From: Rutidosis leptorrhynchoides
Lineage: Eukaryota; Streptophyta; Magnoliopsida; Asterales; Asteraceae
Direction: 5' to 3'
DNA length: 64,000 bases
NCBI RefSeq assembly: GCF_046630445.1
Contig: NC_092340.1
Location: forward strand, 362,742,001-362,806,000
The position numbers were made by a program, and so were the translations under genes. Shown here piece after piece: positions 45,919-57,530 of the stretch; positions within the stretch are counted from its first letter, which is position 1, and each line of letters starts with the position of its first letter. The notes under the pieces are model-generated. The model did not search any database. It had not been told where the DNA came from and saw only the letters and a list, made by a program, of their open reading frames with translations.

Positions 45919-48549
45919 AAGCTACTTCGCAAGGGTTGTTTCGCGATTCTTACTCACGTTAAGAAAGTCGAGGCCGACGAAAAGTGCATCGAAGATGTGC
46001 CAATTGTTAGTGACTTTTCCGATGTATTTCCCGAAGAATTACCGGGTCTTCCACCTCATCGACCGGTTGAATTTCAAATCGATCTTATTCCAGGAGCCGC
46101 ACCCGTAGCGCGTGCACCGTATAGACTCGCTCCATCAGAATTACAAGAATTACAAAGTCAAATCCAAGAGTTACTTGACCGTGGTTTCATTCAACCTAGC
46201 CATTCACCATGGGGCGCTCCGATTTTGTTCGTCAAGAAGAAAGACGGATCCCTACGAATGTGCATTGATTATCGTGAACTAAACAAATTGACGGTTAAGA
46301 ACCGATATCCTCTTCCTCGCATTGATGACCTTTTTGATCAACTACAAGGTTCTCGTGTATACTCAAAAATCGATCTCCGTTCGGGTTATCATCAACTAAG
46401 GGTTAAAGGGGAAGATGTCTCCAAAACCGCCTTCCGGACTCGTTATGGTAGTTATGAGTTCCTTGTCATGCCTTTCGGTCTCACTAACGCACCGGCGGTG
46501 TTCATGGATCTCATGAATCGCGTGTGCAAACCTTACCTCGACAAATTCGTTATCGTGTTCATCGACGATATTTTGGTCTATTCAAAAAGCGAAGAGGAAC
46601 ATAAAGAACATCTCCGACTCGTGCTTGAACTCTTGAGAAAAGAACAACTCTATGCCAAGTTCTCCAAGTGTGAATTTTGGTTGAAGGAAGTTCAATTCCT
46701 CGGTCACGTTGTAAGTGATCAAGGAATTAAAGTCGATCCCGCGAAAATCGAAGCCATTAGTAAATGGGAGACTCCTACTACTCCTACTCAAATTCGTCAA
46801 TTCTTGGGTCTCGTCGGATACTATCGTAAATTCATCAAGGATTTCTCCCTAATCGCTCGTCCTTTAACCGCGTTAACTCACAAGGAACGAAAATTCGTTT
46901 GGACATCCGAACAAGAAACCGCTTTCCAAATCTTGAAAACTAAACTAACCACCGCTCCTATCTTGTCACTTCCCGAAGGCAATGATGATTTTGTTGTATA
47001 TTGTGATGCCTCGAAAAACGGTTATGGGTGTGTACTAATGCAACGAAAGAAAGTCATTGCTTATGCCTCTCGACAACTCAAGGTTCACGAACGAAACTAC
47101 ACGACACATGATCTTGAACTCGGTGCCGTCATCTTTGCACTTAAGCTATGGAGACATCATCTTTTTGGTACCAAGAGTACTATCTTTACCGATCACAAAA
47201 GTCTCCAACATATCTTCGATCAAAAGCAACTAAACATGAGACAACGATGGTGGATTGAGACCTTGAACGATTACAATTGTGAACTTCGTTACCACCCCGG
47301 AAAGGCTAATGTAGTGGCCGATGCCTTAAGTCGAAAGGAAAGAGCGGTGCCTCTTCGCGTCCGAGCATTAAACATCACCATCCACACCAACCTTAATAGC
47401 CAAATTCGGGTAGCCCAAGATGAAGCTCTTAAGGACAACAACATCGCACGCGAACTTTTAAACATTCTCGTCTCCCGATTCGAAGTTAAGGAGACCGGAC
47501 TTCGATATTACGCCGGAAAAATTTGGGTGCCTAGATATGGCGATCTACGAAACCTCATCCTAGACGAAGCCCACAAATCGCGATACTCGATTCATCCCGG
47601 CGCCAATAAGATGTACCACGACCTTAAAGAACGATATTGGTGGCCGAACATCAAAAAGGAAGTCGCTACTTACGTTGCCAAATGTTTGACTTGCGCTAAA
47701 GTCAAAGCCGAACACCAAAGACCGTCTGGGTTACTTCAACAACCCGAGATCCCGCAATGGAAGTGGGAAAGGATCACGATGGATTTTATCACCAAACTAC
47801 CAAAAACGTCGGGCGGTTATGATACTATTTGGGTCATTGTCGATCGCCTCACCAAATCCGCGCACTTTCTCGCCATGAAAGAGACCGACAAAATGGAGAA
47901 ACTTGCACGACTATACATTAAGGAGATTGTAGCCCGACACGGTGTACCTTTATCGATTATCTCCGACCGAGATGGTCGTTTCGTTTCTAGATTTTGGCGT
48001 ACGTTACAAGAAGCGTTGGGAACGCGTTTGGACATGAGCACCGCATATCATCCCCAAACCGATGGGCAAAGTGAACGTACAATACAAACCTTAGAGGATA
48101 TGTTACGAGCCTGCGTTGTTGATTTTGGAAAAGCTTGGGACAATCACTTACCTCTCGCCGAATTCTCTTACAATAATAGTTATCACGCGAGTATTAAGGC
48201 CGCACCTTTTGAAGCGTTATATGGTCGAAAATGTCGCTCTCCTCTTTGTTGGGCCGAAGTGGGTGACGTGCAAATTTCCGGGCCCGAACTCATTCACGAA
48301 ACCACCGAGAAGATTCTTCAAATCCGAGATAGGCTTCGGACGGCCCGAAGTCGCCAAAAATGCTATACCGACAAAAGACGCAAAGACCTCGAATTTCAAG
48401 TCGGTGACCGCGTCATGTTAAAAGTCGCACCTTGGAAAGGTGTCATCCGTTTTGGGAAACGTGGGAAACTAAATCCGCGGTACGTTGGTCCTTTCGAAAT
48501 CTTAGAGCGTGTTGGAACCGTTGCGTATCGTTTGGATCTTCCGCCTTAA
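45919..48549 (+). CDS. Element C pol: RT, RNase H, integrase
   Basis: In phase with gag. RT motifs are [58 protein letters not shown] and [10 protein letters not shown]. The RNase H contains [15 protein letters not shown] and [11 protein letters not shown]. The integrase has the HHCC zinc region ([24 protein letters not shown]), catalytic MDFITKLP / SDRDGRF / [15 protein letters not shown], and GPF (RYVGPFEI). Together these convert the RNA to DNA and insert it. The frame ends at TAA 48547-48549 inside LDLPP, where a sense codon is expected, because the integrase tail and chromodomain follow in the same phase. Confidence 0.93.
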   Translation, partial: KLLRKGCFAILTHVKKVEADEKCIEDVPIVSDFSDVFPEELPGLPPHRPVEFQIDLIPGAAPVARAPYRLAPSELQELQSQIQELLDRGFIQPSHSPWGAPILFVKKKDGSLRMCIDYRELNKLTVKNRYPLPRIDDLFDQLQGSRVYSKIDLRSGYHQLRVKGEDVSKTAFRTRYGSYEFLVMPFGLTNAPAVFMDLMNRVCKPYLDKFVIVFIDDILVYSKSEEEHKEHLRLVLELLRKEQLYAKFSKCEFWLKEVQFLGHVVSDQGIKVDPAKIEAISKWETPTTPTQIRQFLGLVGYYRKFIKDFSLIARPLTALTHKERKFVWTSEQETAFQILKTKLTTAPILSLPEGNDDFVVYCDASKNGYGCVLMQRKKVIAYASRQLKVHERNYTTHDLELGAVIFALKLWRHHLFGTKSTIFTDHKSLQHIFDQKQLNMRQRWWIETLNDYNCELRYHPGKANVVADALSRKERAVPLRVRALNITIHTNLNSQIRVAQDEALKDNNIARELLNILVSRFEVKETGLRYYAGKIWVPRYGDLRNLILDEAHKSRYSIHPGANKMYHDLKERYWWPNIKKEVATYVAKCLTCAKVKAEHQRPSGLLQQPEIPQWKWERITMDFITKLPKTSGGYDTIWVIVDRLTKSAHFLAMKETDKMEKLARLYIKEIVARHGVPLSIISDRDGRFVSRFWRTLQEALGTRLDMSTAYHPQTDGQSERTIQTLEDMLRACVVDFGKAWDNHLPLAEFSYNNSYHASIKAAPFEALYGRKCRSPLCWAEVGDVQISGPELIHETTEKILQIRDRLRTARSRQKCYTDKRRKDLEFQVGDRVMLKVAPWKGVIRFGKRGKLNPRYVGPFEILERVGTVAYRLDLPP

Positions 48550-48870
48550 CTAAGCTCCGTCCATCCTACTTTTCATGTATCTAACTTGAAGAAGTGTCTC
48601 GCCGAGCCCGATATCGTCGTCCCTCTCGAGGAACTTACTATTAATGACAAACTCCATTTTGTGGAGGAACCGGTTGAAATTGTGGACTACGTCGAGAAGG
48701 AATTAAAACAAAGCCGGATCCCGATTGTTAAGGTCCGTTGGAACGCCAAAAGGGGGCCCGAGTTTACTTGGGAAAGAGAAGATCAAATGCGAAAGAAACA
48801 CCCTCATCTATTCCCGGTCCCGGAAACGTCAGATTCCGAGGAAGAAACAACGACTACTACGCCTACCTAA
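48550..48870 (+). CDS. Element C pol C-terminus: chromodomain
   Basis: In phase with pol after the TAA at 48547. It encodes [13 protein letters not shown] followed by a chromodomain-like segment ([39 protein letters not shown]), diagnostic of Tekay/Del chromoviruses, and a short acidic Thr-rich tail to the stop at 48868-48870. It ends 35 bp before the 3' LTR. Confidence 0.88.
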   Translation, partial: LSSVHPTFHVSNLKKCLAEPDIVVPLEELTINDKLHFVEEPVEIVDYVEKELKQSRIPIVKVRWNAKRGPEFTWEREDQMRKKHPHLFPVPETSDSEEETTTTTPT

Positions 48871-48905
48871 ATTTCGGGACGAAATTTCTTTTAAGGTGTA
48901 GGTAA
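48871..48905 (+). other. Polypurine/pre-LTR region of element C
   Basis: TTCGGGACGAAATTTC followed by TTTTAAGGTGTAGGTAA abuts the 3' LTR. The TTCGGGACGAAAT motif is shared with element E. Confidence 0.75.
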
Positions 48906-51272
48906 TGTAACATCCCGCCTTTTTTCGTTTACTTTTCCGTTTAACTATTTAAGTTCCGTTATATGTTTATAACACATCCCGTTAATATGCGTTGAATTAT
49001 CTCGTTTAGGTAATTCCCGCACCCGGTTTAAAGTTGAGGGACCAAACTTGCCAAAGGTTGAAACATTTGACTAGGTCAAAGAGTCAACCCCTTTTCATCC
49101 ATTCATTTCACCTCCTCTTCCTCTTTTTACTACTTTCAAATCCTCTCAACATTCAAACACAAATTCATCATCTAAATCCGGAATAAGGAGCTAGCAACAA
49201 AACAAAATACATATTCGTGATCCTCTCTTCATCCTCTTCGATTTGATACCAACTTCATCACTTTTGGGTAACATTTCTAAAACACTAGATTTCTTTAAAT
49301 TCGTGTTCTTGACTTAAAAGTATGTTAATTAGTGTCTATGGCTCATTGTGATGTCGTGTATGTAATTTGTATGCTCGATTTGTTGTTTTTGGTGTAACTA
49401 GTTCATTATGAAAATTGCTTGCTAAATCCTTGATTTTGGATGATCAAATGTCGTTAGATTGTTAAAGTGCATGTTTTAAAAGTGTTACTAGCATCATTAG
49501 CTTCATGTTGATGTATAGGTTGATTAAAGAAACTTCATTAACATGATTATTGTTTTTGTGATGCTTGACTAGGGTTTGATAAGCTTTATATGAACTTTGA
49601 TGCACCAAATGCTATGAAATATTGTAGATAAGAGTTTGGTTGCAATGTGTGTTTGATTACCTTCGAAACCGCATATCATACATGTAAATTGGTTTCCCGA
49701 ATCATGAAATGCGTTTTAGAACTTGAAACTTTGATTATGAATGTTTAATACGGTTTTTGGTTGTTGTAAGTGTTGAATTACTTGATGAAATGTGTCTAGG
49801 TGTTTTCCTCGTCAATTTACCTTCCCGATGATATATGATACATGTTCTAAGTGTTTCCGGGTCATAAATTAGGTTAGTTTGATATTTGGTTCGTGCACTT
49901 AGGAAATACAGCAAACAGGGCCTGGAAACCGATCAGGACGCCGTCCATATACTGGGGACGCCGTCCCACCTTTTGAACCTGGACGCCGTCTAGGATATCA
50001 GGACGCCGTCCCACCCTTCATTTTGGGACGCCGTCTAGCCATTTGGGACGCCGTCCCATTGTACTAAAACTGGCTGTTTGGGTTGTCATTTGACGAAAAA
50101 TGTTTGGGATGTTCTAGACCTCTAATTCACTTGCAACTTGTTTTAACATGCTTATATATGAATAACTAGCATAGAAAATTTGTCCGAGACCCGACCCGAA
50201 CATGTTGACTTTTCCGTTGACTTTGACCCGACCAAGTTTGACTTTTTGTCAAACTTAACCAAATACTTATGCAACCTTTCTAGCATGATTATTTACTTGT
50301 AACTTGCATGAAACTTGACTAGTTGATTCACATGTTAATATAATCGAGTCATAACGAGCCATAGGACTAATTGAACATCTTTGACCCTTCGTGACTATCG
50401 TTATTGATACAACCTATTTGTTTAGGTCAAGACTAGCATTGTTCTTTGCACACGTTACTTGTCGAAGTACTTTTTGGTTCGTGCATACAAGGTGAGATCA
50501 TAGTCCCACTTTTACTCTTTTTGAACTTACTTTTGGGATGAGAAAACATAAACGTTCTTTTAAACTACGTGAACACAAGTACAGGAAAAACAAACATTCT
50601 ACATACGAGTTTGAACACAAATCCTCAATTCGATTATCATTAGTTACATCAGATGGTGTAAGCGAGAACTTATGTTATATGGCCATATGGGTTTGACAAA
50701 CCCTCACTTCGGACGGTTCGTTACCGTCTACGGGTGAAATATATTTTCGGGAAACAGTGTATGTTCTAACACTATTATTACGGGGTTCAACGGACGGAAT
50801 GTTAAGCTTTGATAATTGAGTGCTCGTGAATATTAACTTTTAGAATGTACTATGACTTTATCGATGTTGCAAATCTTGTGGTTCAACTTACTTTTACTCA
50901 CTTACTTATTTAAACCTATGATTTCACCAACGTTTTCGTTGACAGATTCTCTATGTTTTTCTCAGGTCCTTGAACTTAGGTGATATATGCTTCCGCTCAT
51001 ACTTTTTGATACTTGCATTGGATGTCGAGTATACTTGCATACGTGGAGCGTCTTTTTGACTACTTTTAATCGTGTCGCACGTGTTTCATACAAACTTTAC
51101 ACATTGTTATGTACTTGTTATGGAAACTACTTTTGTAAACTTTGAAACATCCTTATTTATGAAATGAATGCGACATATTTTTCGGTCAAACTTTGTTATA
51201 AAGACTTACGACCATGTAATGGGACCATACGTAGATGACGCCGTCATTTGACGATTTGTCGGGGTCGCTACA
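48906..51272 (+). repeat. Element C 3' LTR
   Basis: 2367 bp, about 10 substitutions from the 5' LTR, same termini. The GGACGCCGTCC cluster is at about 49935-50058 and the TTCTCAGGT module near 50924-50998. Confidence 0.96.
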
Positions 51273-51281
51273 TTATTGTTA

Positions 51282-51284
<3 letters not shown>

Positions 51285-51351
<67 letters not shown>
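51285..51351. repeat. (TTA)n microsatellite
   Basis: TTA array in the right LTR A copy, the counterpart of 12081-12194. Confidence 0.95.
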
Positions 51352-51352
<1 letters not shown>

Positions 51353-51580
51353 GTTGTTGTTATTATTATTATTATTATTATTGTTATTATTATTACTAGT
51401 GTTATAGTTATTATTATTTTTATTTTTATTTTTTATACTAATATCATTAAGTATTAATACTATTATTATTAATATTAACATTATTATGATCATTAGAAAT
51501 ATTATTAAGTGTTATAAATATATAGATTAAAGATTTTGGAATAATATTATTTTGTCATTATTATTATATGTAAAATCATA

Positions 51581-51776
51581 CTCCCTCCATCCAATTACAA
51601 GTGTCCACTTACTTTTTGCACACAGTTTTAGAAAATCCCACTAACTTCATTCTCCACCAATCAGAAATCTTCTCTCTCCAGAATAACCTCTTCTGATTGG
51701 TTGAAACACAAAGTGGACACTTGCAATGGGACATCTCAAAATAGAAATGTGAACACTTTAAGTGGGACGGAGGGAG
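51581..51776. mobile_element. Stowaway-like (Tc1/mariner) MITE
   Basis: The termini CTCCCTCCATCCAATTA and the complement of CTCCCTCCGTCCCACTTA are inverted repeats, flanked by the TA duplication. The paralogous LTR A copy at about 12410-12425 has the empty site (AAAATCATATTTATT). It is 196 bp and non-coding. Confidence 0.92.
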
Positions 51777-52229
51777 TATTTATTATTATCATAAGTACTA
51801 CTATTATTAATATTATCATTATCATTATTAGTAGTGTATTATTGAAAATTATTATTTTTACAACTATATTATTATTATTACTATTATTTTTACTACTATT
51901 ATCATTATTATTATCATTACAACTATGTTATTATTAAAAGATCATTAATAATAAAACTATCGTTTTATCATTTTTATATCCAGATATTAGTATTATTATC
52001 TTTACTTTAGTAGTATTACAATTATTAATTTTACAAACAAAAGAGATTTATACATCAAAAGTATATTACATACTATATTTTCTTATGAAATATTATTAAT
52101 TATAATAAAACAAAATTACATATAGGGTATAAAAATATTTTAAAAGTATTATAAGTAAACACATATATAAATATAAATATTAAATTTAATATGTTATATA
52201 TACACAAGAATAAGTTACCATTTAAAATT

Positions 52230-52234
<5 letters not shown>

Positions 52235-52316
<82 letters not shown>
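52235..52316. repeat. (TA)n microsatellite
   Basis: TA array of about 80 bp in the right LTR A copy. Confidence 0.96.
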
Positions 52317-52317
<1 letters not shown>

Positions 52318-53300
52318 CTTTGTTCGATTTCAATTATGTGTATTAATAAATATACAAATGATATAGGTTCGTGAATCCGATGCCAACCCTGCATTGTTCA
52401 GTTGTTCAATATAGTCACATGTATTTTTACTATAAAATACATTAGGTGAGTTTCATTACTCCTTTTTTAAATGCTTTTGCAATATATATTTTTGGGACTG
52501 AGAATACATGCGCTTTTATAAATGTTTTACGAAATAGACACAAGTAATCGAAACTACATTATATGGTTGAATGATCGAAGCCGAATATGCCCCTTTTGCT
52601 TGGTAACCTAAGAATTAGTAAATCAGTCTACTAATTGACGCGAATCCTAAAGATAGATCTATTGGGCCTAACGAACCCCAACCGTTGTAGCGGATGCTTT
52701 AGTACTTCGATGTTGTTTTTATCATGTCCGAAGGATTTCCCGGAATGATAGGGGATATTCTTATATGCATATAGTTAATGTCGGTTACCAGGTGTTCAAT
52801 CCATATGAATGATTTTTGTCTCTATGCATGGGTAGTATATTTATGAGAACTGGAAATGAAATTCTTGTGGTCTATTAAAATGATGAAAATGAATGATTAT
52901 GATAAACTAATGAACTCACCAACCTTTTGGTTGACACTTTAAAGCATGTTTATTCTCAGGTATTAAAGAAATCTTCCGCTGTGCATTAGCTCATTTTAAG
53001 GATATTACTTGGAGTCATTCATGGCATATTTCGAAAGACGTTGCATTCGAGTCGTTGAGTTCACTAAAGATTATGATTAAGTAAATGACAGATTAGATCA
53101 TTTATAGATGGATATTATGAAATGGTATGCATGTCTGTCAACTTTCGATGTAATGAAAGTTTGTCTTTTAAAACGAATGCAATGTTTGTAAAACGTATTA
53201 TATAGAGGTCAAGTACCTCGCGATGTAACCAACTATTGTGAATCGTTTGTAATCGATATGGACTTCGTCCGGATGGATTAGGACGGGCCGCTTCATGGAC

Positions 53301-54217
53301 TACGGAGTATTTGTTATTTTTGTCAACAAAAAAAAAAAAAGATAAAAAAAAAAAAATCTTGCGACCAAGCTATATCACCGCCTCTAATTTATGCATCACC
53401 ACAATGGAAAAATTTGTCAATTTTAACTATCTATGCTATAAACAACAATAAAACCAGGCCCTGGTTCTTCGCTAGAACGGACACATCACATGATCATAGC
53501 CTTTATCTTAAACTTACATCACATTACTCTTGTCTAAATTTAGTGGTTTTTACTTTATATAGCATAACATAAAACTAGTAACAAATCAAAACGTATCTTT
53601 TTGTAATATAGAAAAAAGACTATATTATCACCTGTTACACTCATAACCTAATTCATAAAGATATGATACAAAAGTCTTACATAAATAATTATAAGATTAT
53701 GTTTAGCGCACAAATCCAAACGTGGTTTATTGAAGTAAAAAGATCTAGAGCTATATATTGCAAGGTAAAACTTCTTTAGGTTACTTTTAGCAATCTCATA
53801 TAAAACACGGACTAGCTATACTAACTTCAACTCGTAGTCGATTTTGGTAAGGAATGGTGGTGTTATGTGACACCTTTAAATTGTATAGGACACTAAAATC
53901 TCATATGAGACCAAATCTACATATAATTAGTTCACTACAAACCCTTTTGAGTTTTAATCATAAATTCATCACTCTAGATTCATCACTACTTCAATAGCTC
54001 AAAATTATTGCCAAACATACCATATAATTATATTTTGGACATTCAATTCAAATTTATAGCATAACAAGAACAATAATTTTCAATCTCACGAATGTAAGAT
54101 ATGAGAAGGAAATATGTAGACAATCATTCTTCTACAATACCATTCTCATCGGCTCCCTAATAGAACCGCCCTCAAACGCGCCCTTCAGGGTGCCAATATC
54201 ATTCTACCTATCGTGAG
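53301..54217. other. Intergenic DNA right of element A, no gene seen
   Basis: AT-rich with two A-runs near 53328-53356. No reading frame of substance and no clear repeat ends. Confidence 0.5.
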
Positions 54218-54275
54218 CCGCCCTCACTTGTACTCAAGTGGCTCGCCCTCACTCGTACTCAAGTGGCTCGCCCTG
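54218..54275. repeat. ~25-bp direct repeat with hairpin CACTTG/CAAGTG
   Basis: CCGCCCTCACTTGTACTCAAGTGG is repeated once as CTCGCCCTCACTCGTACTCAAGTGG and followed by a third partial CTCGCCCTG. Each unit can form a short hairpin. It lies ~250 bp upstream of the Harbinger transposase relic. Confidence 0.75.
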
Positions 54276-54499
54276 TTTGTTTCATCCCCACGCATAATTG
54301 AGCACGCGCATATTGAGCATTTATTAATTTAAAACGGCTACATAGCCGTTTCTAACGGCCATTTCTTTTTTTTGCCACTATATATAATTCCACGCCATTT
54401 CATTTTATCTACATCAAATATATATCCCAACTATATATACTCTCACACCATTTTATTTACATCAACTATATCAAAAATTATCTAGAAAATATATTGATA

Positions 54500-55140
54500 G
54501 TCTTACTCAAGATGCAATAGATATTGCAAGTTCTGACTTTAACGTTGTCGCACTTGATCTACTTGATATGTTAAGTGATGATGAAGATGAAGAAATTGTC
54601 AAACCGAATTCAAGGGCGCCTAGAAGATTTATACCAAGAAACCGAGAGAGAACCGCTATGCGTTTGTGGAATGATTATTTTTCTGATGAGCCGACTTTCC
54701 CGAAGATTATTTTCGAAGATGTTATAGGATGAATCGGCCATTGTTTATAAGCATATGTCAAGGTATAATGTCTTACTCTCAATAACTCATTTCGGATTAT
54801 TTTTTATATTTTCTTCAACGGCGGGATGCTACATGGTTGTTAGGTTTTAATGTTTTTCAAAAATACACATTGACAATACGACAATCAGCATACGGTACTG
54901 CACTTGATGCTTTTTATGAGTATTTACGTATGGGCCAACAAACTTCTTACTCGTGTTTAAATAATTATTGTAAAAGTGTGTTCCACCTGTTTGCATTTGA
55001 ATATTTATAGAAACCGACTCCACATGACGTACAATGTTTAATAGTCAAGCATGTAGAAATACATAGTTTTACGAGAATGTTAAGTAGTCTAGATTGTATG
55101 CATTGGACTTGAAAAAATTGTCCATACGATATCATAGTCT
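54500..55140 (+). pseudogene. PIF/Harbinger transposase (ALP1-like) pseudogene
   Basis: Across shifting frames it encodes the N-terminal half of a Harbinger nuclease: RRFIPRNRERTAMRLWNDYF..., then RRDATWLLGFNVFQK.T.TIRQSAYGTALDAFYEYLRMGQQTS, VFHLFAFEYL and LSSLDCMHWT.KNCP. The Asp in SLDCMHW is the first residue of the catalytic DDE triad. Several stops and frameshifts break it, and the C-terminal half with the other two catalytic residues is not found. A TATATATAATTCC promoter-like sequence lies upstream near 54380. Its terminal repeats were not identified. Confidence 0.8.
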
Positions 55141-55739
55141 TTAAGACGATAGTTAAGCCTTCCAAGTTTAAAAATATTTTCGGTATAAAACTTGATAATT
55201 CCATTGGCAAATTACGCTCTAAATTTTTAAGTATAGATAGTACCTTATGATATAGAAAATTAACACTTTATAATTAATGCTTAACACTTTATTATTGACA
55301 ATTAGCATTTGATTTCCTATTTTCTTTGCTTAGTGCGAGTGTTTCAGATTTTTGAGGCTCGGGCGGGGTGGAAGGTATTTGATGCAGTCTAATCTGATTT
55401 AGTCCTATTTAGTCTTGTGGGTAGAGACTTGTGTCAGTGTCTTTCGTTCCGAGTATTCGCCTCTAATCTGATTTGATCAATGATTGGAGTTTTTAGGGCT
55501 TTTATCGGTTTTTAGATATGTATTCTGGGATTAGATTGTCAAACATTTTCAACATTAACTACAAGTCCGCGAATTTTTTATGATGTATCATTCAGTTGCT
55601 GTTGTGTGATGATACAACTATACGAGTTTTGATGTATCAATTGTTATATAGTTTGTGATATTATGTGTTGTAACTATTTATGTATTTGGATCTAGGTCAA
55701 TAGAAAATTTCAAATAGATCATAAGATCTTGTGAATCAA
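55141..55739. other. Intergenic DNA, nothing recognised
   Basis: No gene and no repeat ends visible; AT-rich with one direct TCTAATCTGATTT repeat near 55389 and 55463. Confidence 0.45.
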
Positions 55740-55747
55740 ACATAGAT

Positions 55748-56105
55748 ATGGTTGGCAAAAATTTTTATACCCAATAGGTAAACTCGAAACGCAATATATT
55801 TTAGCCGGGTAATTGGACTAGGGCCAGGTATGGGGATAATTTTTAATTTTTTTGTGGGTCCGTGGATGGTTTTAGACACAAAACTGATTACCCGACTCGT
55901 ATACCCGACAAAAGACTCGAGTCCTTATCCCCAGCTCAACACGATAACCCAACTCGTAAACATGATTACTCGGCCCGTATACACGTGAAATAACTCGTTT
56001 ACCCGCTAGTTAGTAACTAAATGGAGACTCGGTGGTCCGAGTTCTTGGAACATGTTTTTATAATAAAGTCTGGGATTATCTAAACTCGACTCGATGTCAT
56101 TCTTA
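55748..56105. mobile_element. Old hAT-like MITE, relative of the 938-1600 element
   Basis: Left end ATGGTTGGCAAAAA, right end GACTCGATGTCATTCTTA, with decayed ACCCG/ACTCG repeats throughout, resembling the 938-1600 element shortened and mutated. The flanks ACATAGAT (55740-55747) and ACATCGAT (56106-56113) are an 8-bp duplication with one mismatch. Confidence 0.7.
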
Positions 56106-56333
56106 ACATCGATAAGTCTATACCTCTTGTAACATACTCCGTATTTAGATAATTTAATTAATTCATATTTAGATAATTTAATTAATTCATGTTTAAAAAA
56201 AAAAAAAATACACTCATTTATATAGCTAAATGACTAAATATTAATCCAGAGTACAATACAACCATAAATATTTGGATTATTGTTAAGATTTAAAATTTTA
56301 GTTTGCAAAATTATGAAAGTTAACTTTTTATCA

Positions 56334-56925
56334 GGGTTCGTTTGATAAAACTAATGATTAAACGTTGAATGATTCAAAGATTTTAAATGAATTTGTTATC
56401 AATGACAGTAAGCTGTTTGATAATCATTTTGAATGAGCAATGTTAATGATGTAAAGTTAACACGGAAGCTTGGCTTGAGTGGTATGAGGTGGAATCCAAC
56501 TTGGAGTGCTGCCAACCGAGGTTCGATTCTCACTCCAAGCAGGGAGTTTCGAACCTTTGATGGTACTTCCAACATCAATGCGATTTGGGAAGGTCTGTGG
56601 GGGTTTTTTTTTTCAACCTTCGATGGTACTGCCAACATCGTCTCGAATTGAGTTTCCTCCTAACGCGCGTATGGTTGACAAATGAGAGTATTCGATGTCG
56701 ATATCGCCGTTAAAAAAAATGAGGTAAAGTCACCTTATAACCTTTATATGAATGAAAACTAGAATATAGTTGTCTGATAAGTGTTTTTGATATAATTTAA
56801 AGATGATACTACACTAAAATTTTGTCTGTGATGTTTAAGAGAGTATTTCAGGTATGAATTGTTCAACACTGAATATATGAATCATTCGGAATCATATGTC
56901 TTTTAAATGCCAGAATAAGAATAGG
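56334..56925. mobile_element. Relic of the GGGTGCGTTTG MITE family, split by a SINE
   Basis: It begins GGGTTCGTTTGATAAAAC and contains AAGCTGTTTGATAATCATTTTGAATGA, matching the reverse complement of 8131-8532. It is interrupted at 56458-56717 by a SINE and continues to about 56925, where the end is lost. Confidence 0.6.
56458..56717 (+). mobile_element. tRNA-derived SINE
   Basis: A-box-like TGGCTTGAGTGGTA and B-box GAGGTTCGATTCTC lie near the 5' end, with an A8 tail at the 3' end. It is flanked by a 13-bp duplication with one mismatch, AATGATGTAAAGT (56445-56457) and AATGAGGTAAAGT (56718-56730). An internal direct repeat TTTGATGGTACTTCCAACATC / TTCGATGGTACTGCCAACATC lies in the body. It belongs to a family different from the SINE at 7546. 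Confidence 0.82.
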
Positions 56926-57357
56926 ATCTTAAGAATAATATTCAGATTTATAAGGTGTCATTTTATCTAATTAAAGTGTAGCCATAAATATAATATAGAG
57001 AATTTGATGCAGGAAACGTCTTCAAAACGTAGCATTAAGATCACAAAATCTTGGTTATCTAGTCTCATCATTGAGGTTTCAAAACGTTCTGTATTTCGTA
57101 ATACTTATAGATTATTACATACACGTAATCAACTGTGCAAGTCTTTTGCTTTACTTTCTTTCCAAAAAAGAAAAACAAAATAAATAAATGATCACGTTAT
57201 AATTATAATTAATTATAATTATTTCGATCAAATGAGGATGAGGAGGAGATTGAGTCCGGTTCACGCTAAAACGACACAAAACACAAACACACACACACAC
57301 AACTTGTCTTGCTCTGTTTCTTGTTGTTACTAATTTTATTCAACCCAACTCATTTAC

Positions 57358-57364
57358 TATAAAT
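57358..57364 (+). promoter_or_regulatory. TATA box of the NAC gene
   Basis: TATAAAT 167 bp upstream of the start codon, followed by a pyrimidine-rich leader (CCACCCCCTTTCTTTTC). Confidence 0.7.
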
Positions 57365-57530
57365 TCCCACCCCCTTTCTTTTCTTACAACCATTACCATT
57401 TCCCCTTTCACTACTTAAATTCAAATGGAGTTTTCAATATCTAAATTCGCCTAACATATAACCCTAACTTTATCAAAGTCCTTCTTTTTCTTCTTGTACT
57501 TTGAAATCCTGTCCTAATAATAATTTAAAA

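Larger units (their letters stand above)
41603..51272 (+). mobile_element. Element C: young full-length Tekay-type chromovirus
   Basis: 5' LTR 41603-43969, primer site 43972-43983, gag-pol 44395-48870, 3' LTR 48906-51272; target duplication TTATT (41598-41602, 51273-51277). Both LTRs are 2367 bp and differ at about 10 positions by eye, so insertion is recent. The empty site is visible in the paralogous LTR A copy at about 12068-12072. One gag-pol frame is open end to end apart from two nonsense codons. Confidence 0.95.
40223..53295 (+). mobile_element. Element A: right LTR fragment (interrupted)
   Basis: LTR sequence homologous to 10673-13028, interrupted by element C (41603-51272) and a Stowaway MITE (51581-51776). 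It then continues as the LTR 3' portion 52429-53295, which ends GGGCCGCTTCA and is followed by TGGAC (53296-53300). TGGAC also precedes the left LTR start at 10161, so both fragments belong to one insertion. The first ~510 bp of this LTR are missing, cut by element D. The 3' portion carries GACGCGAATCCTAAAGATAG and the hairpin/TTCTCAGGT/CTTCCGCT module, both shared with LTR E. Confidence 0.82.
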
